DNA of 59,562 nucleotides from Deltaproteobacteria bacterium (lineage in GTDB: Bacteria > Desulfobacterota > Syntrophia > Syntrophales > UBA5619). The notes under the pieces are model-generated. The model saw only the letters and a list, made by a program, of their open reading frames with translations, ran no database searches and was not told the DNA's origin. Below, piece after piece: positions 9,403 through 17,681 of this stretch (position 1 is its first letter; every line of letters begins with the position of its first letter). The stretch covers positions 1 to 59,562 of the forward strand of contig JAKAFS010000008.1 in the NCBI GenBank assembly GCA_021817825.1, in the 5' to 3' direction. Both the position numbers and the translations under genes were made by a program.

Positions 9403-10248
9403 TCATGGATAGCCCTTCAACAGGAACGCCTTTTCATCGGGATTCACTTCGCTGAACAGGGATCCGGACTCTTCCAGTCTTTTCTCGACACAGATCCTGT
9501 CCTTGCCGCCCCTCTTCGCCTCATACATGGCAAAATCCGCGGCCTGGATAAAGTCATTCATGTCATAGGATGAGTAAAAGGTATATTCGGAGATCCCCAT
9601 GCTCAGCGAGATAGCCGGAGAGGTCTTCTGGGACAGCTCCGCCAATCTCTTTTTGAAGCGTTCCGCTGTTTTCACAGCCTCGGTGGCCGATGTGGCCGGC
9701 ATGATGACTGCGAATTCATCGCCTCCGTAACGATAGATCAAATCGGTGGCCCGGGCGTTGTCGTGCATGACTCGGCCGAATTTCACGAGGAAGCCGTCCC
9801 CTTCCAGATGTCCTAAGGTATCGTTGAGAACCTTGAAGTTATCGAGATCGATCATCAGCAGCGAACAGGGATGGCCCGTCCGCTTGGTCCTGGCCATCTC
9901 TTTTTCCAGTTGGGACCGGAAGAAACGGTTATTATAGAGGCCCGTCAGATTATCCAGCACCGACAGAGACTGGAGGCGGAGGTTTTCTTCCTGAAGATCC
10001 CGGATCTTTCGGAACAGGTCGTCTTCCAGATCCAGGACGACATGGGGCACTGCACCCAGTGCTTTCCTGTCGAAAGAAGTCGGGCCATCGCACAGAATAA
10101 TGACGGATACCGGCTTTCGGCCGCTCGTTTCCGTCAAAAGGCTGGCGGTGTTCTCCTGCTGTTTCAGGAACTCGGAGACGGTTTTCTTCTCGACCATAGG
10201 CTCGGGATTCTTCACGTCTGTACCGGACGTCTCGAGATCTTCATTCAA
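9403..10248 (-). CDS. Diguanylate cyclase (GGDEF)
   Basis: The GGDEF catalytic domain occupies the last ~170 residues, with YRYGGDEFAV and the substrate motif NLTGLYNNRFF upstream. No RxxD inhibitory site directly precedes GGDEF (the residues are ATDLIYRY, with no clear I-site). The N-terminus is soluble, with a short receiver-like alpha/beta stretch and a coiled coil (LEDDLFRKIRDLQEENLRL). Start is uncertain. The frame opens at a TTG at 10344, but TTG at 10248 has GGGAGGGG 9 bases upstream and is preferred, giving 281 residues. Makes cyclic-di-GMP from two GTP. Likely co-transcribed with the FlhG-like gene. Confidence 0.87.
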   Translation of the reverse strand: MNEDLETSGTDVKNPEPMVEKKTVSEFLKQQENTASLLTETSGRKPVSVIILCDGPTSFDRKALGAVPHVVLDLEDDLFRKIRDLQEENLRLQSLSVLDNLTGLYNNRFFRSQLEKEMARTKRTGHPCSLLMIDLDNFKVLNDTLGHLEGDGFLVKFGRVMHDNARATDLIYRYGGDEFAVIMPATSATEAVKTAERFKKRLAELSQKTSPAISLSMGISEYTFYSSYDMNDFIQAADFAMYEAKRGGKDRICVEKRLEESGSLFSEVNPDEKAFLLKGYP

Positions 10249-10595
10249 TATCCCCTGCCCCTCCCGCTTTGGATTTAAAAATTCCGTCCATTTCAAAACC
10301 ACGGACAAGTCAGTTTCGGTTTTCTTCCAACAAAACTTAAGCAATTTTCAAGCCCGAAAGGGAGTGAATAGCGATTTATCTTCTCTGATTTGACAAGGTA
10401 TTCATTTTTGAAATTTCAATTGAATCGTATAAATCCCGCGAAGCAGGAGAAAGACTCAGGCAGGCAAATCGTTTGTTCCCTAAACCGCTAAATTACGGGA
10501 GCAAATTCAAAAAAAACAAGAGGAAGGGGTCGCCATTCTATCGACGGCGTAGCCCGCAAACACTCCGCTGGACATCCGGCACCTCGCTAGCATCC

Positions 10596-10624
10596 GGCCG
10601 AGAGAAAGCAACTTTCTCCCGGCC
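10596..10624 (-). terminator. Hairpin after the small conserved protein gene
   Basis: 13-bp stem with a single mismatch (10596-10608 with 10612-10624) and a 3-base loop, 12 bases past the stop at 10637. No long T-run follows. Confidence 0.6.
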
Positions 10625-10636
10625 TTCCTGCTCTCT

Positions 10637-10963
10637 TCAATCCCGTCCCGTATCGCTTTGGCCGACAAGACCGTTGGCATCGTTGTACCATCCGTCAAAA
10701 ATTATGAGGCCACGATGATCGTCCAAGGAATGATAGTCGACGACCTCGACACCCTCATGATGCGCCTTGTTGCTGTCGTACAGCCGGATATCGAAAAGAT
10801 AGGTATCGCTGGCTCTGGGCAGCACTACCGCTTTCAGAGTCCAGACGAGATCGGGAGACATCTTTGCACTTTTCACCAGATGCATGCCAACCGATTGCGG
10901 TATGTTTTTCGGACCCGGAAGTCTCTTTGTCCGACCCTCTTTTTTCCAAAACATCCAGTTCAT
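10637..10963 (-). CDS. Small conserved protein of unknown function
   Basis: 108 residues, cytoplasmic, starting MNWMFWKKEGR and containing LPGPKNIP and LIIFDGWYND. The pattern fits a conserved hypothetical family I have seen in related bacteria, without known function. GGGAGG sits 5 bases before ATG at 10963, which makes translation convincing. It lies 61 bases downstream of the 33-residue membrane peptide gene, same strand, possibly co-transcribed. Confidence 0.7.
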   Translation of the reverse strand: MNWMFWKKEGRTKRLPGPKNIPQSVGMHLVKSAKMSPDLVWTLKAVVLPRASDTYLFDIRLYDSNKAHHEGVEVVDYHSLDDHRGLIIFDGWYNDANGLVGQSDTGRD

Positions 10964-11024
10964 TTTATCCTCCCGGATATTGTCTTACGAAGCCAATCCT
11001 TTTCCGTGTCAAACAGGACAGGGG

Positions 11025-11126
11025 TTATTTGTCCTTGTGGGAACGCCGTTTTTTGTACCAAATCAACGCGGCAAAGCCTGCAATCACCAGCACCAAATTC
11101 AAAAGTCGAGCATAATTCATTTCCAT
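11025..11126 (-). CDS. 33-residue single-span membrane peptide
   Basis: Start ATG at 11126 with AAGGAG 10 bases upstream. The product begins MEMNYARLLNLVLV, has one hydrophobic helix (about residues 8-23, LLNLVLVIAGFAALIW) and a basic C-terminus (KKRRSHKDK), and ends with TAA. This is the usual design of small regulatory or lone membrane proteins. No function can be assigned. It lies between the lipoprotein gene and the 108-residue gene on the same strand. Confidence 0.55.
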   Translation of the reverse strand: MEMNYARLLNLVLVIAGFAALIWYKKRRSHKDK

Positions 11127-11200
11127 TTTTATCGAACTCCTTTCCTAATCCTGGCGAGGATCTATCAAGCAACTGTCAAAAGGTGCAACAGGCCAGTCTG

Positions 11201-11563
11201 CTATTTGGCCGGGGCGTAGGTGACCGTCACCGGCTGCTTTAGATTGGCCTGGCCACCTGTCGCGTTAACATTTATGACATTTTTGCCTTCGTTCAGCGTG
11301 ACTTCGGTGGAAAACTTAAGGTCTTTAAGAGGCACATCAGCGCCGTTGACACCCACCTTTGCCCCTTTACTCTCCGTTCCGGCAACGCGTCCGCTGACCG
11401 TTACCGTAGCTGCATTGACAGTGATGCCCTCCTTAGGCGTATCGATGTTCAGAACCAGAAGTCTGCCGCTCTCCCAAGGGGCGTTTTCACACCCGGTCAG
11501 CATCAAGGACAGCAGAGACAGCAAAAAAACAACGCTCACCCATATTATTCTGTTGTTCATCAT
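11201..11563 (-). CDS. Small lipoprotein with one Ig-like beta domain
   Basis: 120 residues. Signal peptide with lipobox LTGC near residue 25, so the mature protein is lipid-anchored in the envelope. The mature part shows the pattern TVNAATVTVSGRV...GVNGADVPL...TEVTLNEGKNVINVNAT. This is the beta-sandwich found in bacterial Ig-like/glucodextranase-B-type domains. GGGAGC precedes the ATG at 11563. Role unknown; probably structural or binding. Confidence 0.75.
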   Translation of the reverse strand: MMNNRIIWVSVVFLLSLLSLMLTGCENAPWESGRLLVLNIDTPKEGITVNAATVTVSGRVAGTESKGAKVGVNGADVPLKDLKFSTEVTLNEGKNVINVNATGGQANLKQPVTVTYAPAK

Positions 11564-11840
11564 TAGCTCCCTTCTCGAATGATTGTTTTGCCGCAGTTCT
11601 TGATCTCCGGCGGTCAGAGCGCGGACCGTGTATCCGCCATGTCACTCGGCCCGGCGCTCCTCCGTTGCACGTCACCTTCCCGCTCTCCCGGGCCAGGAAA
11701 CGTCGCCGTTTAAAAAAAACATAGAATGGTGGGAAAGATAAAAAAATAAGGATTGCTCTGAATTTTGTGTAGGATTTACGTCTGTTCAGATATCGGAATT
11801 TTTCATGTTCTTTGTCGGATGCGAAAATGGATCGGGAGGC

Positions 11841-12467
11841 TTATTTGACCAAGCCGTTCTTGATGACGTAATGAGTCATTTCGGCATTGCTCTTCATCTG
11901 CATCTTTTCCAGAATGCGGGTCCGGTAGGTGCTGATGGTTTTTATGCTGAGCGCCATCTCCACGGCAATCTGCGATAACGTCTTCCCGGAGGCAATCATG
12001 AGCATCACCTGAAACTCACGGACCGACAGGTTATCCTGCGAAGGGGGGACCTCCCCCATCATGGCCACCAATCTCTCCGCGAAGGCCTCGCTCACGTACC
12101 GGCCGCCCTTGGTTATTTTCCTGATGGCTTTCACCAGTTCGTCCAGGGCGCTTTCCTTGGTCATGTAACCCGATGCGCCTGCCTTGAAGGCCCTCGCCGC
12201 GTATTGGTCCTCGGGATGCATGCTGAGCATGAGGACCGGCAAATCCGGATACCGACGTTTCAATTCTTCCAGCGTATCCAGCCCGCCTCTACCCGGCATG
12301 GTGATATCGAGGATGACCGCATCCCAATTCTGCGTTTCCGCAAGCGCCAATACCTCATCGGCACTTTGCGCTTCCCCCACAATGTCAACGTCGGGTTCAT
12401 CGCAAAGAATTTGTTTCAACCCCCGTCTGACAATGGGATGATCATCGGCAATAAGAATCCTAAGCAT
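11841..12467 (-). CDS. NarL/FixJ-type response regulator
   Basis: 208 residues. Receiver domain 1-120 with DD at 8-9, phospho-acceptor Asp54 (VILDITMPG) and Lys near 105. LuxR-type helix-turn-helix at about 140-205 (LSVREFQVMLMIASGKTLSQIAVEMALSIKTISTYRTRIL). The gene overlaps the stop of the kinase gene by 8 bases (ATGCTTAG), so they are translationally coupled partners. Targets unknown. Confidence 0.95.
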   Translation of the reverse strand: MLRILIADDHPIVRRGLKQILCDEPDVDIVGEAQSADEVLALAETQNWDAVILDITMPGRGGLDTLEELKRRYPDLPVLMLSMHPEDQYAARAFKAGASGYMTKESALDELVKAIRKITKGGRYVSEAFAERLVAMMGEVPPSQDNLSVREFQVMLMIASGKTLSQIAVEMALSIKTISTYRTRILEKMQMKSNAEMTHYVIKNGLVK

Positions 12468-13461
12468 GGTGTTTTTGAGCCTCCCGCAACGGTATTTTTA
12501 CCGCAATCTTCGTCCCTCTTCCTTTACTGCCGGTGACTTGCAACTCTCCGCCGTAAATGAGCGCGCGTTCACGAATACCAAGGAGTCCGAGGGCTTTGGG
12601 GTCAAAGGCCGCGCGATCGGGAATGCCCTTGCCGTTGTCTTCCACGGTCAGCACAATATCGCCGGCATCTTCTTTAATGCTGACTTTAACATAGGTCGCC
12701 TGTGCATGTCGAATCACATTTGTCAGGGTTTCCTGAAGGATGCGAAACAATGCCGTAGACAGGTCTCGATTTAAATTGCGATCTTCGAGGGTGGTCACGA
12801 ATTCGGCTTGGATTTCGGTTCGCTTCTTGAAATCCTCGAGATGCCATTCAATCGTTGACACCAAACCAAGGTCGTCGAGAATCCCCGGTCTCAACTCTGA
12901 AGAAATTTTTCGAATAATCTGAATTTCATTGTCAATCAGTTTTCCCATGGCATGGATTTCCCCGACTAACCCTTCCTGGTCCTTGGTCAATCTTCTCGAT
13001 AACCGCAACAAATCTATCTTCAATCCCGTTAATGCCTGGCCAAGTTCATCGTGTATCTCACGGGCGATCCGGCTTCTCTCCTCTTCCCGTATCGATTCAA
13101 GACGCGAGGCAAGAGCCCGAAGACGTTCCCTTTCGTTCCGAAGCCTCGTAGCGATGGTTCCGGTCACAACCGCGACAATCAGAAAAATGGCAAGGATAAC
13201 GAAGTCGCGCGGATCGTCCGGCCTAAAACCGAAAGCAGGGGGCACAAAGAAAAAGTCAAAAATCAGTACCGATAAAACGGCGGCAAAGAGGGAAAAGGCT
13301 CGTCCCCACAGCACTGCGCTGATGAGCACGGGCAAGATATAACAGAGGGCAACATTCACGATATCAAAAGAAAAGACGCGCCCGATGGCAGTCACCGCCA
13401 GGACCAACAGGATCGTCAACAAGAGCTGTGTCACTGACAAACGCCAGATCGTTTTTTGCAT
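12460..13461 (-). CDS. NarX-type sensor histidine kinase with DUF4118 membrane domain
   Basis: 333 residues. The first ~105 residues form a KdpD-like four-helix membrane domain (DUF4118), recognisable by DFFFVPPAFGF at 69-79. A short coil leads to the HisKA_3 dimerisation box AREIHDELGQALTGLKIDLL with phospho-acceptor His137. The ATPase domain shows DNGKGIPD and GLLGIRERA, typical of the NarX/DesK group. Forms a two-component pair with the overlapping response regulator. GGAG lies about 10 bases before ATG at 13461. No obvious periplasmic sensor, so the signal is probably sensed within the membrane. Confidence 0.93.
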   Translation of the reverse strand: MQKTIWRLSVTQLLLTILLVLAVTAIGRVFSFDIVNVALCYILPVLISAVLWGRAFSLFAAVLSVLIFDFFFVPPAFGFRPDDPRDFVILAIFLIVAVVTGTIATRLRNERERLRALASRLESIREEERSRIAREIHDELGQALTGLKIDLLRLSRRLTKDQEGLVGEIHAMGKLIDNEIQIIRKISSELRPGILDDLGLVSTIEWHLEDFKKRTEIQAEFVTTLEDRNLNRDLSTALFRILQETLTNVIRHAQATYVKVSIKEDAGDIVLTVEDNGKGIPDRAAFDPKALGLLGIRERALIYGGELQVTGSKGRGTKIAVKIPLREAQKHHA

Positions 13462-13774
13462 TAAAGTGATTCTCCGGCCCTATTTTTTTTGAATCGTCAA
13501 GGCACCTCGCTACCTTTTTATAGAATACTCCCTCGATTTTCCACCCCAAAGAAGATGATCCTCATATTTTATTCCCATGTCCGAGCTATCGAGTGAAACT
13601 CAAAACCGTATTCATTGCATGAAGAAGGGGGATATGCTAAGTTTTCAATATCCGCGGTAGGAATCGGTTTCGCCTGGAATCGGTATCTTTGCGGCTTCGG
13701 GTCGCCGGAGGCACGTTGTCGCCTCGCGGGCCTTTGCAAAAGCGAATAGAAACCTGGAAGGGAAGGTAAAATAT
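13462..13774. other. Divergent intergenic region
   Basis: 313 bases between the NarX-type kinase and the nitroreductase. It contains a short direct repeat (GGAATCGGT near 13662 and 13677). I see no consensus promoter and no gene. Confidence 0.5.
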
Positions 13775-14296
13775 ATGCTGAGCTTATTGATGAAGCGAAG
13801 AAGCATTCGCAAATTCACGGATCGAGAAGTGACCGAGGAGCAGGTAAAGCAGATTCTTCAGGCAGCGCTCCTGTCTCCCTCAGCTCATGGACGTCAATCC
13901 TGGGAATTCATCGTTGTCCGGGATAAAAACATGCTGCAACATTTCGGCAACTGCCGGCAGCCTAAACAGCCGTTTCTTCCGGAAACGCCAGTCGCAATCG
14001 CGGTGCTGGGAAATCCAGAGGTGATCGATGTCTGGGTGGAAGACGGAAGTATCGCCATGACCCATATGATGTTGGAAGCCACCGCTTTGGGCCTGGGCAG
14101 TTGCTGGGTTCAGATTCGCAACCGCCCCTCCAACCAGAATGACATGCCGGCCGCTGATTATATCAAGCAGTTGCTCCACGTACCGGAGCCCTATCAGGTG
14201 TTGGCAATTCTGGCCCTGGGATATCCGGGGCAGGAAAAGGAGCCCTTGTCTCTGGAACAATTGCCCTACCATAAAATTCATCGGGAACGGTTCTAA
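13775..14296 (+). CDS. Nitroreductase-family FMN oxidoreductase
   Basis: 173 residues. Starts with the family FMN-binding motif RRSIRKFTDREV (residues 8-19), followed by AALLSPSAHGRQSWEFIVV and a C-terminal ALGYPGQEKEP typical of these flavoproteins. At this length it is the minimal, homodimeric type. GGAAGG lies about 10 bases before the ATG. The natural electron acceptor is not predictable. Confidence 0.87.
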   Translation: MLSLLMKRRSIRKFTDREVTEEQVKQILQAALLSPSAHGRQSWEFIVVRDKNMLQHFGNCRQPKQPFLPETPVAIAVLGNPEVIDVWVEDGSIAMTHMMLEATALGLGSCWVQIRNRPSNQNDMPAADYIKQLLHVPEPYQVLAILALGYPGQEKEPLSLEQLPYHKIHRERF

Positions 14297-14569
14297 CAGG
14301 TATCGACCCGAAAGCCGTAAAACCTCAAGCGCCGTCCTTCCTGTTTATCGGATTCAATCCGCGGTTGCCCTACCGGATCTTCGAACTGGATGGCAATCGG
14401 TAGCTTCCGTCTACCAGTTGTCATCCAGTCAACCCTTATTTTGCTCTCTCCCATTCGCGGATATACTGATCTACAAACCGGCGGCAATGCAACTGATGCT
14501 TCGGCAACGGCAGCTTCGAGATTTTACCGGATGTCCGGTAAGTTTGACCGAGAAAGGAAGGATCGAAAA

Positions 14570-15190
14570 ATGAAAACCCTATCCAAATGGATATTGACAA
14601 TCAGTTGCCTCTGGGGAATCGCCTTATGGCAGGTCGCCCCGTCATTAGGCTCGGGAACCTTCGGCAGCAGAGCTTTTGCCGCCGAAAGCAAGGCTGCCGA
14701 AACCAAAACCTTCGACCAGGATTCGGTTTTGAAGGATGCACTCGACTTTTTCGGCAAGAGCGTCGAGGGATTGGGGAAGGTCATCGAAAAGGCATTCCAG
14801 GATTATGGCCAACCGAATGCCTACATCAAGGGCGAGGAGGCGAGCGGCGCCTTTGCGGTCGGCCTGCGTTACGGCGATGGCATACTGGTGACTAAAGGCG
14901 GTGAGAGTCAGAGGGTCTACTGGAGCGGCCCCTCCATCGGCTTCGACTACGGCGGCAACGCCGCCAAGGTTTTCGTACTCGTCTACCACCTGGACGAAAA
15001 AAGCGAGTTGCTGTTCCGGCGTTATCCGGCAGTGGACGGCAGCTTCTACTTCATCGGCGGCGCGGGCATTAACTATCAGCAGCGCGACGACGTGATCCTA
15101 GCACCGATCCGTCTGGGCGCAGGACTACGCGCCGGCGCAAGCATCGGCTATATGCACTACACAAAGACAAAAACCTACAATCCCTTTTGA
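14570..15190 (+). CDS. DUF1134 / EipA-like exported protein
   Basis: 206 residues from the ATG at 14570 (GGAAGG 8 bases upstream; the longer open frame is rejected). N-terminal signal peptide to about residue 36 (SRAFAAES). Mature part is glycine-rich and matches DUF1134, e.g. LRYGDGILV, VYWSGPSIGFDYGGNAAKVFVLVY, YFIGGAGINYQ and RLGAGLRAGASIGYM. In Brucella, DUF1134 protein EipA is a periplasmic beta-barrel protein needed for envelope integrity. That role may hold here, but the organism is distant. Transcription converges with the histone-like gene at a shared hairpin. Confidence 0.82.
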   Translation: MKTLSKWILTISCLWGIALWQVAPSLGSGTFGSRAFAAESKAAETKTFDQDSVLKDALDFFGKSVEGLGKVIEKAFQDYGQPNAYIKGEEASGAFAVGLRYGDGILVTKGGESQRVYWSGPSIGFDYGGNAAKVFVLVYHLDEKSELLFRRYPAVDGSFYFIGGAGINYQQRDDVILAPIRLGAGLRAGASIGYMHYTKTKTYNPF

Positions 15191-15199
15191 ACCGCGGCG

Positions 15200-15241
15200 G
15201 TCCGCCGGGAATCAGGCACTGTGCCTTGGCTCCCGGCGGAC
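15200..15241. terminator. Shared convergent terminator hairpin
   Basis: Perfect 11-bp stem (GTCCGCCGGGA at 15200-15210, TCCCGGCGGAC at 15231-15241), with a small nested hairpin in the loop (AGGCAC/GTGCCT). It lies between the convergent DUF1134 and histone-like genes and can act on both strands. Confidence 0.7.
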
Positions 15242-15263
15242 GTTCTTCAGCGGTGAATCGGAA

Positions 15264-15644
15264 TTATTTTTTCGCCGCGACCGGCTTTTTGGCCGCCGGT
15301 TTTTTCACTGCTGTTTTCTTGGCGACCGGTTTTTTGGCAACCGGCTTCTTCGCAACCGCTTTTTTGACAACCGCTTTGGCTTTGACCGGCGCTTTGGCTT
15401 TGGTTGCTGCCTTAGCTTTTACCGGCGCCTTCGCGACCTTTTTTGCCGCCGGTTTCGCTGCCGCCTTGGCTTTTGCCGGTGCCTTCACAGCGGTCTTTGC
15501 CTTGGCAGGAGCCTTTGCCGCCGCTTTCGCCGGTTTCGCTGCCGCCTTGGCTTTTGCCGGTGCCTTCGCGACGGTCTTCGTTTTGGCAGTGGCCTTTACC
15601 GCGGCCTTTGCCGGTTTTGCCGGAACCTTCTTTACTGTCGCCAT
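15264..15644 (-). CDS. Histone-H1-like Ala/Lys/Pro-rich DNA-binding protein
   Basis: 126 residues made almost wholly of Lys, Ala and Pro, in repeats such as KAPAKAKAAAKPA and KKPVAKKPVAKK. This resembles the C-terminal tail of eukaryotic H1 and bacterial H1-like proteins that compact DNA. ATG at 15644 has GGGGAGG 9 bases upstream. The same frame stays open upstream without a stop into the preceding gene, so a longer fused product is also possible. Its repetitive codons make it prone to length change. Confidence 0.7.
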   Translation of the reverse strand: MATVKKVPAKPAKAAVKATAKTKTVAKAPAKAKAAAKPAKAAAKAPAKAKTAVKAPAKAKAAAKPAAKKVAKAPVKAKAATKAKAPVKAKAVVKKAVAKKPVAKKPVAKKTAVKKPAAKKPVAAKK

Positions 15645-16067
15645 ACGTACTTCCTCCCCTTCAAATATTCGATTCCGCTTTCCGGGGCCACGGTCCGACC
15701 GTGTTCGCCCACGTGCGAAATCGTGAGACTCATCAGGATGAATAGCTTTCGTCGTCGGTTTCATATCGGCAGAAGTTCTTGAAATCTTGATACCGGCAGC
15801 AGAATTTTTTCCTTTTTTTTGCGCAGCCGAAGAGTCAATTTTCGTTTTTTCTTTTGCCTGATTTTTTTTCTGCTCCTTGATCAGCTTCCGATGCGCAGCT
15901 TTTTCTGCCGCACAAATTTGCTGGGGAGATAAAATTTCCACACGCAATCCCGTAAACGGGCAGATAGAGCCGGGTTGCAAATTGTATTTCTGGGCGATGG
16001 AATCTTCAATTTGATAACCTTCGACAAGTTCCTTATTGCCTAAAACATCAAGGAATAATTTGCTCAT
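15645..16067 (-). CDS. Conserved small protein in frame with the histone-like protein
   Basis: Frame from ATG at 16067 (starting MSKLFLDVLGNKELVEGYQIEDSIAQ). It has a compact N-terminal ~55 residues (CPFTGLRVEIL) and a highly charged Lys-rich tail. It has no stop before the histone-like ATG at 15644, so as sequenced it would give a 267-residue fusion ending in the H1-like tail. I list the upstream part separately because the internal start has the stronger ribosome-binding site. Function of the N-terminal part unknown; the basic tail suggests nucleic-acid contact. Confidence 0.5.
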
Positions 16068-16433
16068 AATTAGTCACCAATCCGTTCCGGTTCAGCCGCT
16101 GATTTGGACTTCCTCTTGTTCACCTAGAGCGTGACCATCGGGCCACAGGTCCTCCTGATTTGCAATAAAAAAACCCCGCTCTTTTTTAAAAAAAACGGGG
16201 TATTTTTAGCCAGTTCATATTCGCCTCCAGCACAATTATACGGGATCGGACAATTTCAACTGCCATATGTACCGGATTTCCTTATCACCATTTTTATTTA
16301 AATGCTAGCACATATGAAGAGTAATTTTATTTTATCTGTCCTGGGGGCTAAACCGCCGCAATCGATGACCGCTCAGGCCGAGTCGTTCGCTTGTCCTCTG
16401 TCAGAATCTGAGGTATGTTCAATTGGGCAATAT
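16068..16433. other. Intergenic region with strong terminator
   Basis: 366 bases between minus-strand genes. It holds the bidirectional terminator at 16167-16207. The AT-richer ~225 bases between it and the thioesterase stop show no gene. Confidence 0.5.
16167..16207 (-). terminator. Rho-independent terminator (works on both strands)
   Basis: ACCCCG/CGGGGT stem, extended inward by T/A runs. It is followed on the minus strand by seven T and on the plus strand by TATTTTT. It lies 230 bases after the thioesterase-like gene. Confidence 0.8.
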
Positions 16434-17402
16434 TCAGTCGCGTCGAGCCGCAACGTGATTGCTGATCGCTTCGAGAACGCGTTCGCCGCCGGCGTTTTTG
16501 ATTTCGGTACGCACCACGGCAAGCGTACGGCCTGCATGCATGACACGCGATCTGATGGTTAGCGCAGAACCACGACCGGGTGAGATGAAGAAGGCGGACA
16601 GGTTCCACAACATCATCGTCGAAGGGGCCGCAGCGCAAGCGTTGACCGCTGCCAGGCCAAAGAGAGCTCCCCCTTGCACATGCCCGACGCGGTTAGTGAT
16701 CTGCGGACCGATCGGAACACGGTTGCTCGCACCCTGCCCCGTACGACGGGATTGGCCTCCCCAGAAACGTTGAATGAACGAGGACTGCGGGGACACTTTC
16801 CTGAGTGCGGCATCGCAGGACTGAAGGACCGCAAGCTCATGGGGTTCGAGTTCGTCGCCGGCAAGGGGAATCACCGGGAGTGCCTGTCTCCGCTCCCAGG
16901 GCAGAGGACCAAGGGTCACGCCCGGCGGCGCCTTCAGCGGCGCACAAGCGCCGTTTATATGGCAGATTGGACGCCCCTGGGCACAAATCGTCGCCGAGGC
17001 AAGTGACTGTCGCAATATCTCGCCTTCGCTGTAGCCGAGGAGACGTGAATCGGCTTCCAGGTTTCCGACGGCCGGTGTGCCCGTAAATTGAGCCTCGAGG
17101 TGAATGGTCCCCAAGCGCCCGCCGGGAGGCATTCTTGTTCCTGTCCGAACTGCGGCCGCGAGGGACTGGTCGATGAAAATGCCCAGCGCCACGAGATCGA
17201 CTTCGCCGTTCGCCGCACGGCAGTGAGGCCCCTCGGGGAAAACTGCGCGGGCAGTCCCTCCGGAAACCTTCTGCCATTCGAAGTTGAGAAAATGGCCGAT
17301 GAAATGGAGTCCGGGAGTGCGGTTCGCCGCAATGGCGCGAAGCACGCGCGCCCGAATCAATTGTTCATCACAATGAGGGTGAGAAGAGCCTTCGGCGATC
17401 AT
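16434..17402 (-). CDS. Double-hotdog acyl-CoA thioesterase-like protein
   Basis: 322 residues from ATG at 17402, which overlaps the stop of the small upstream ORF as ATGA. The second half carries the hotdog signature NRVGHVQGGALFGLA, then SAFFISPGRGSALTIRSRVMHAGRTLAVVRTEI. This is the pattern of PaaI/TesB-like thioesterases. The first half (LHFIGHFLNFEW...GTIHLEAQF) is a second, diverged hotdog unit. Likely hydrolyses or binds an acyl-CoA. Length fits a tandem hotdog protein. An upstream extension to 17519 is open but has no ribosome-binding site. Confidence 0.7.
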   Translation of the reverse strand: MIAEGSSHPHCDEQLIRARVLRAIAANRTPGLHFIGHFLNFEWQKVSGGTARAVFPEGPHCRAANGEVDLVALGIFIDQSLAAAVRTGTRMPPGGRLGTIHLEAQFTGTPAVGNLEADSRLLGYSEGEILRQSLASATICAQGRPICHINGACAPLKAPPGVTLGPLPWERRQALPVIPLAGDELEPHELAVLQSCDAALRKVSPQSSFIQRFWGGQSRRTGQGASNRVPIGPQITNRVGHVQGGALFGLAAVNACAAAPSTMMLWNLSAFFISPGRGSALTIRSRVMHAGRTLAVVRTEIKNAGGERVLEAISNHVAARRD

Positions 17403-17596
17403 AGGATAACCTGCCTGGCGAAACGCATCGGGAATGCCCAGAAGTGGCCATCGCGGAACTGGCAATTCCAGCCTTGATCGCCCCCGCTGGAATCGAATCG
17501 GGCAAAGGTTCCGCCGCAATCACTGCTTGTCTCGGAAGCCCAGGCAGTACCGCAGGCAAGACGAATGGCTTTCTTCCAGTTTACATTTCTTCTCAT
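17399..17596 (-). CDS. Small ORF coupled to the thioesterase-like gene
   Basis: 65 residues, starting MRRNVNWKKAIRLACGTAW and including GGTFARFDSS and RDGHFWAFPMRF. I do not recognise it. It ends in an ATGA overlap with the next gene, the usual mark of translational coupling, and has a weak GAGAAGAA ribosome-binding site. It could also be a misplaced N-terminal part of the thioesterase protein separated by a frameshift. Confidence 0.4.
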   Translation of the reverse strand: MRRNVNWKKAIRLACGTAWASETSSDCGGTFARFDSSGGDQGWNCQFRDGHFWAFPMRFARQVIL

Positions 17597-17681
17597 CCAG
17601 GGGTTCCTTTCTGCTTCAGCAGCCGCTTCCTCTCCTCGTCAACCTTCCGCTGCTCGGCCAGGAGCCGCAACGGTGCCTCAC

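Noticed and set aside
15264-15644. Low-complexity Lys/Ala repeats as a CRISPR or satellite array
   Set aside because: The repeats are codon-level, irregular in length and lie in one open frame with a good start; they encode an H1-like protein.
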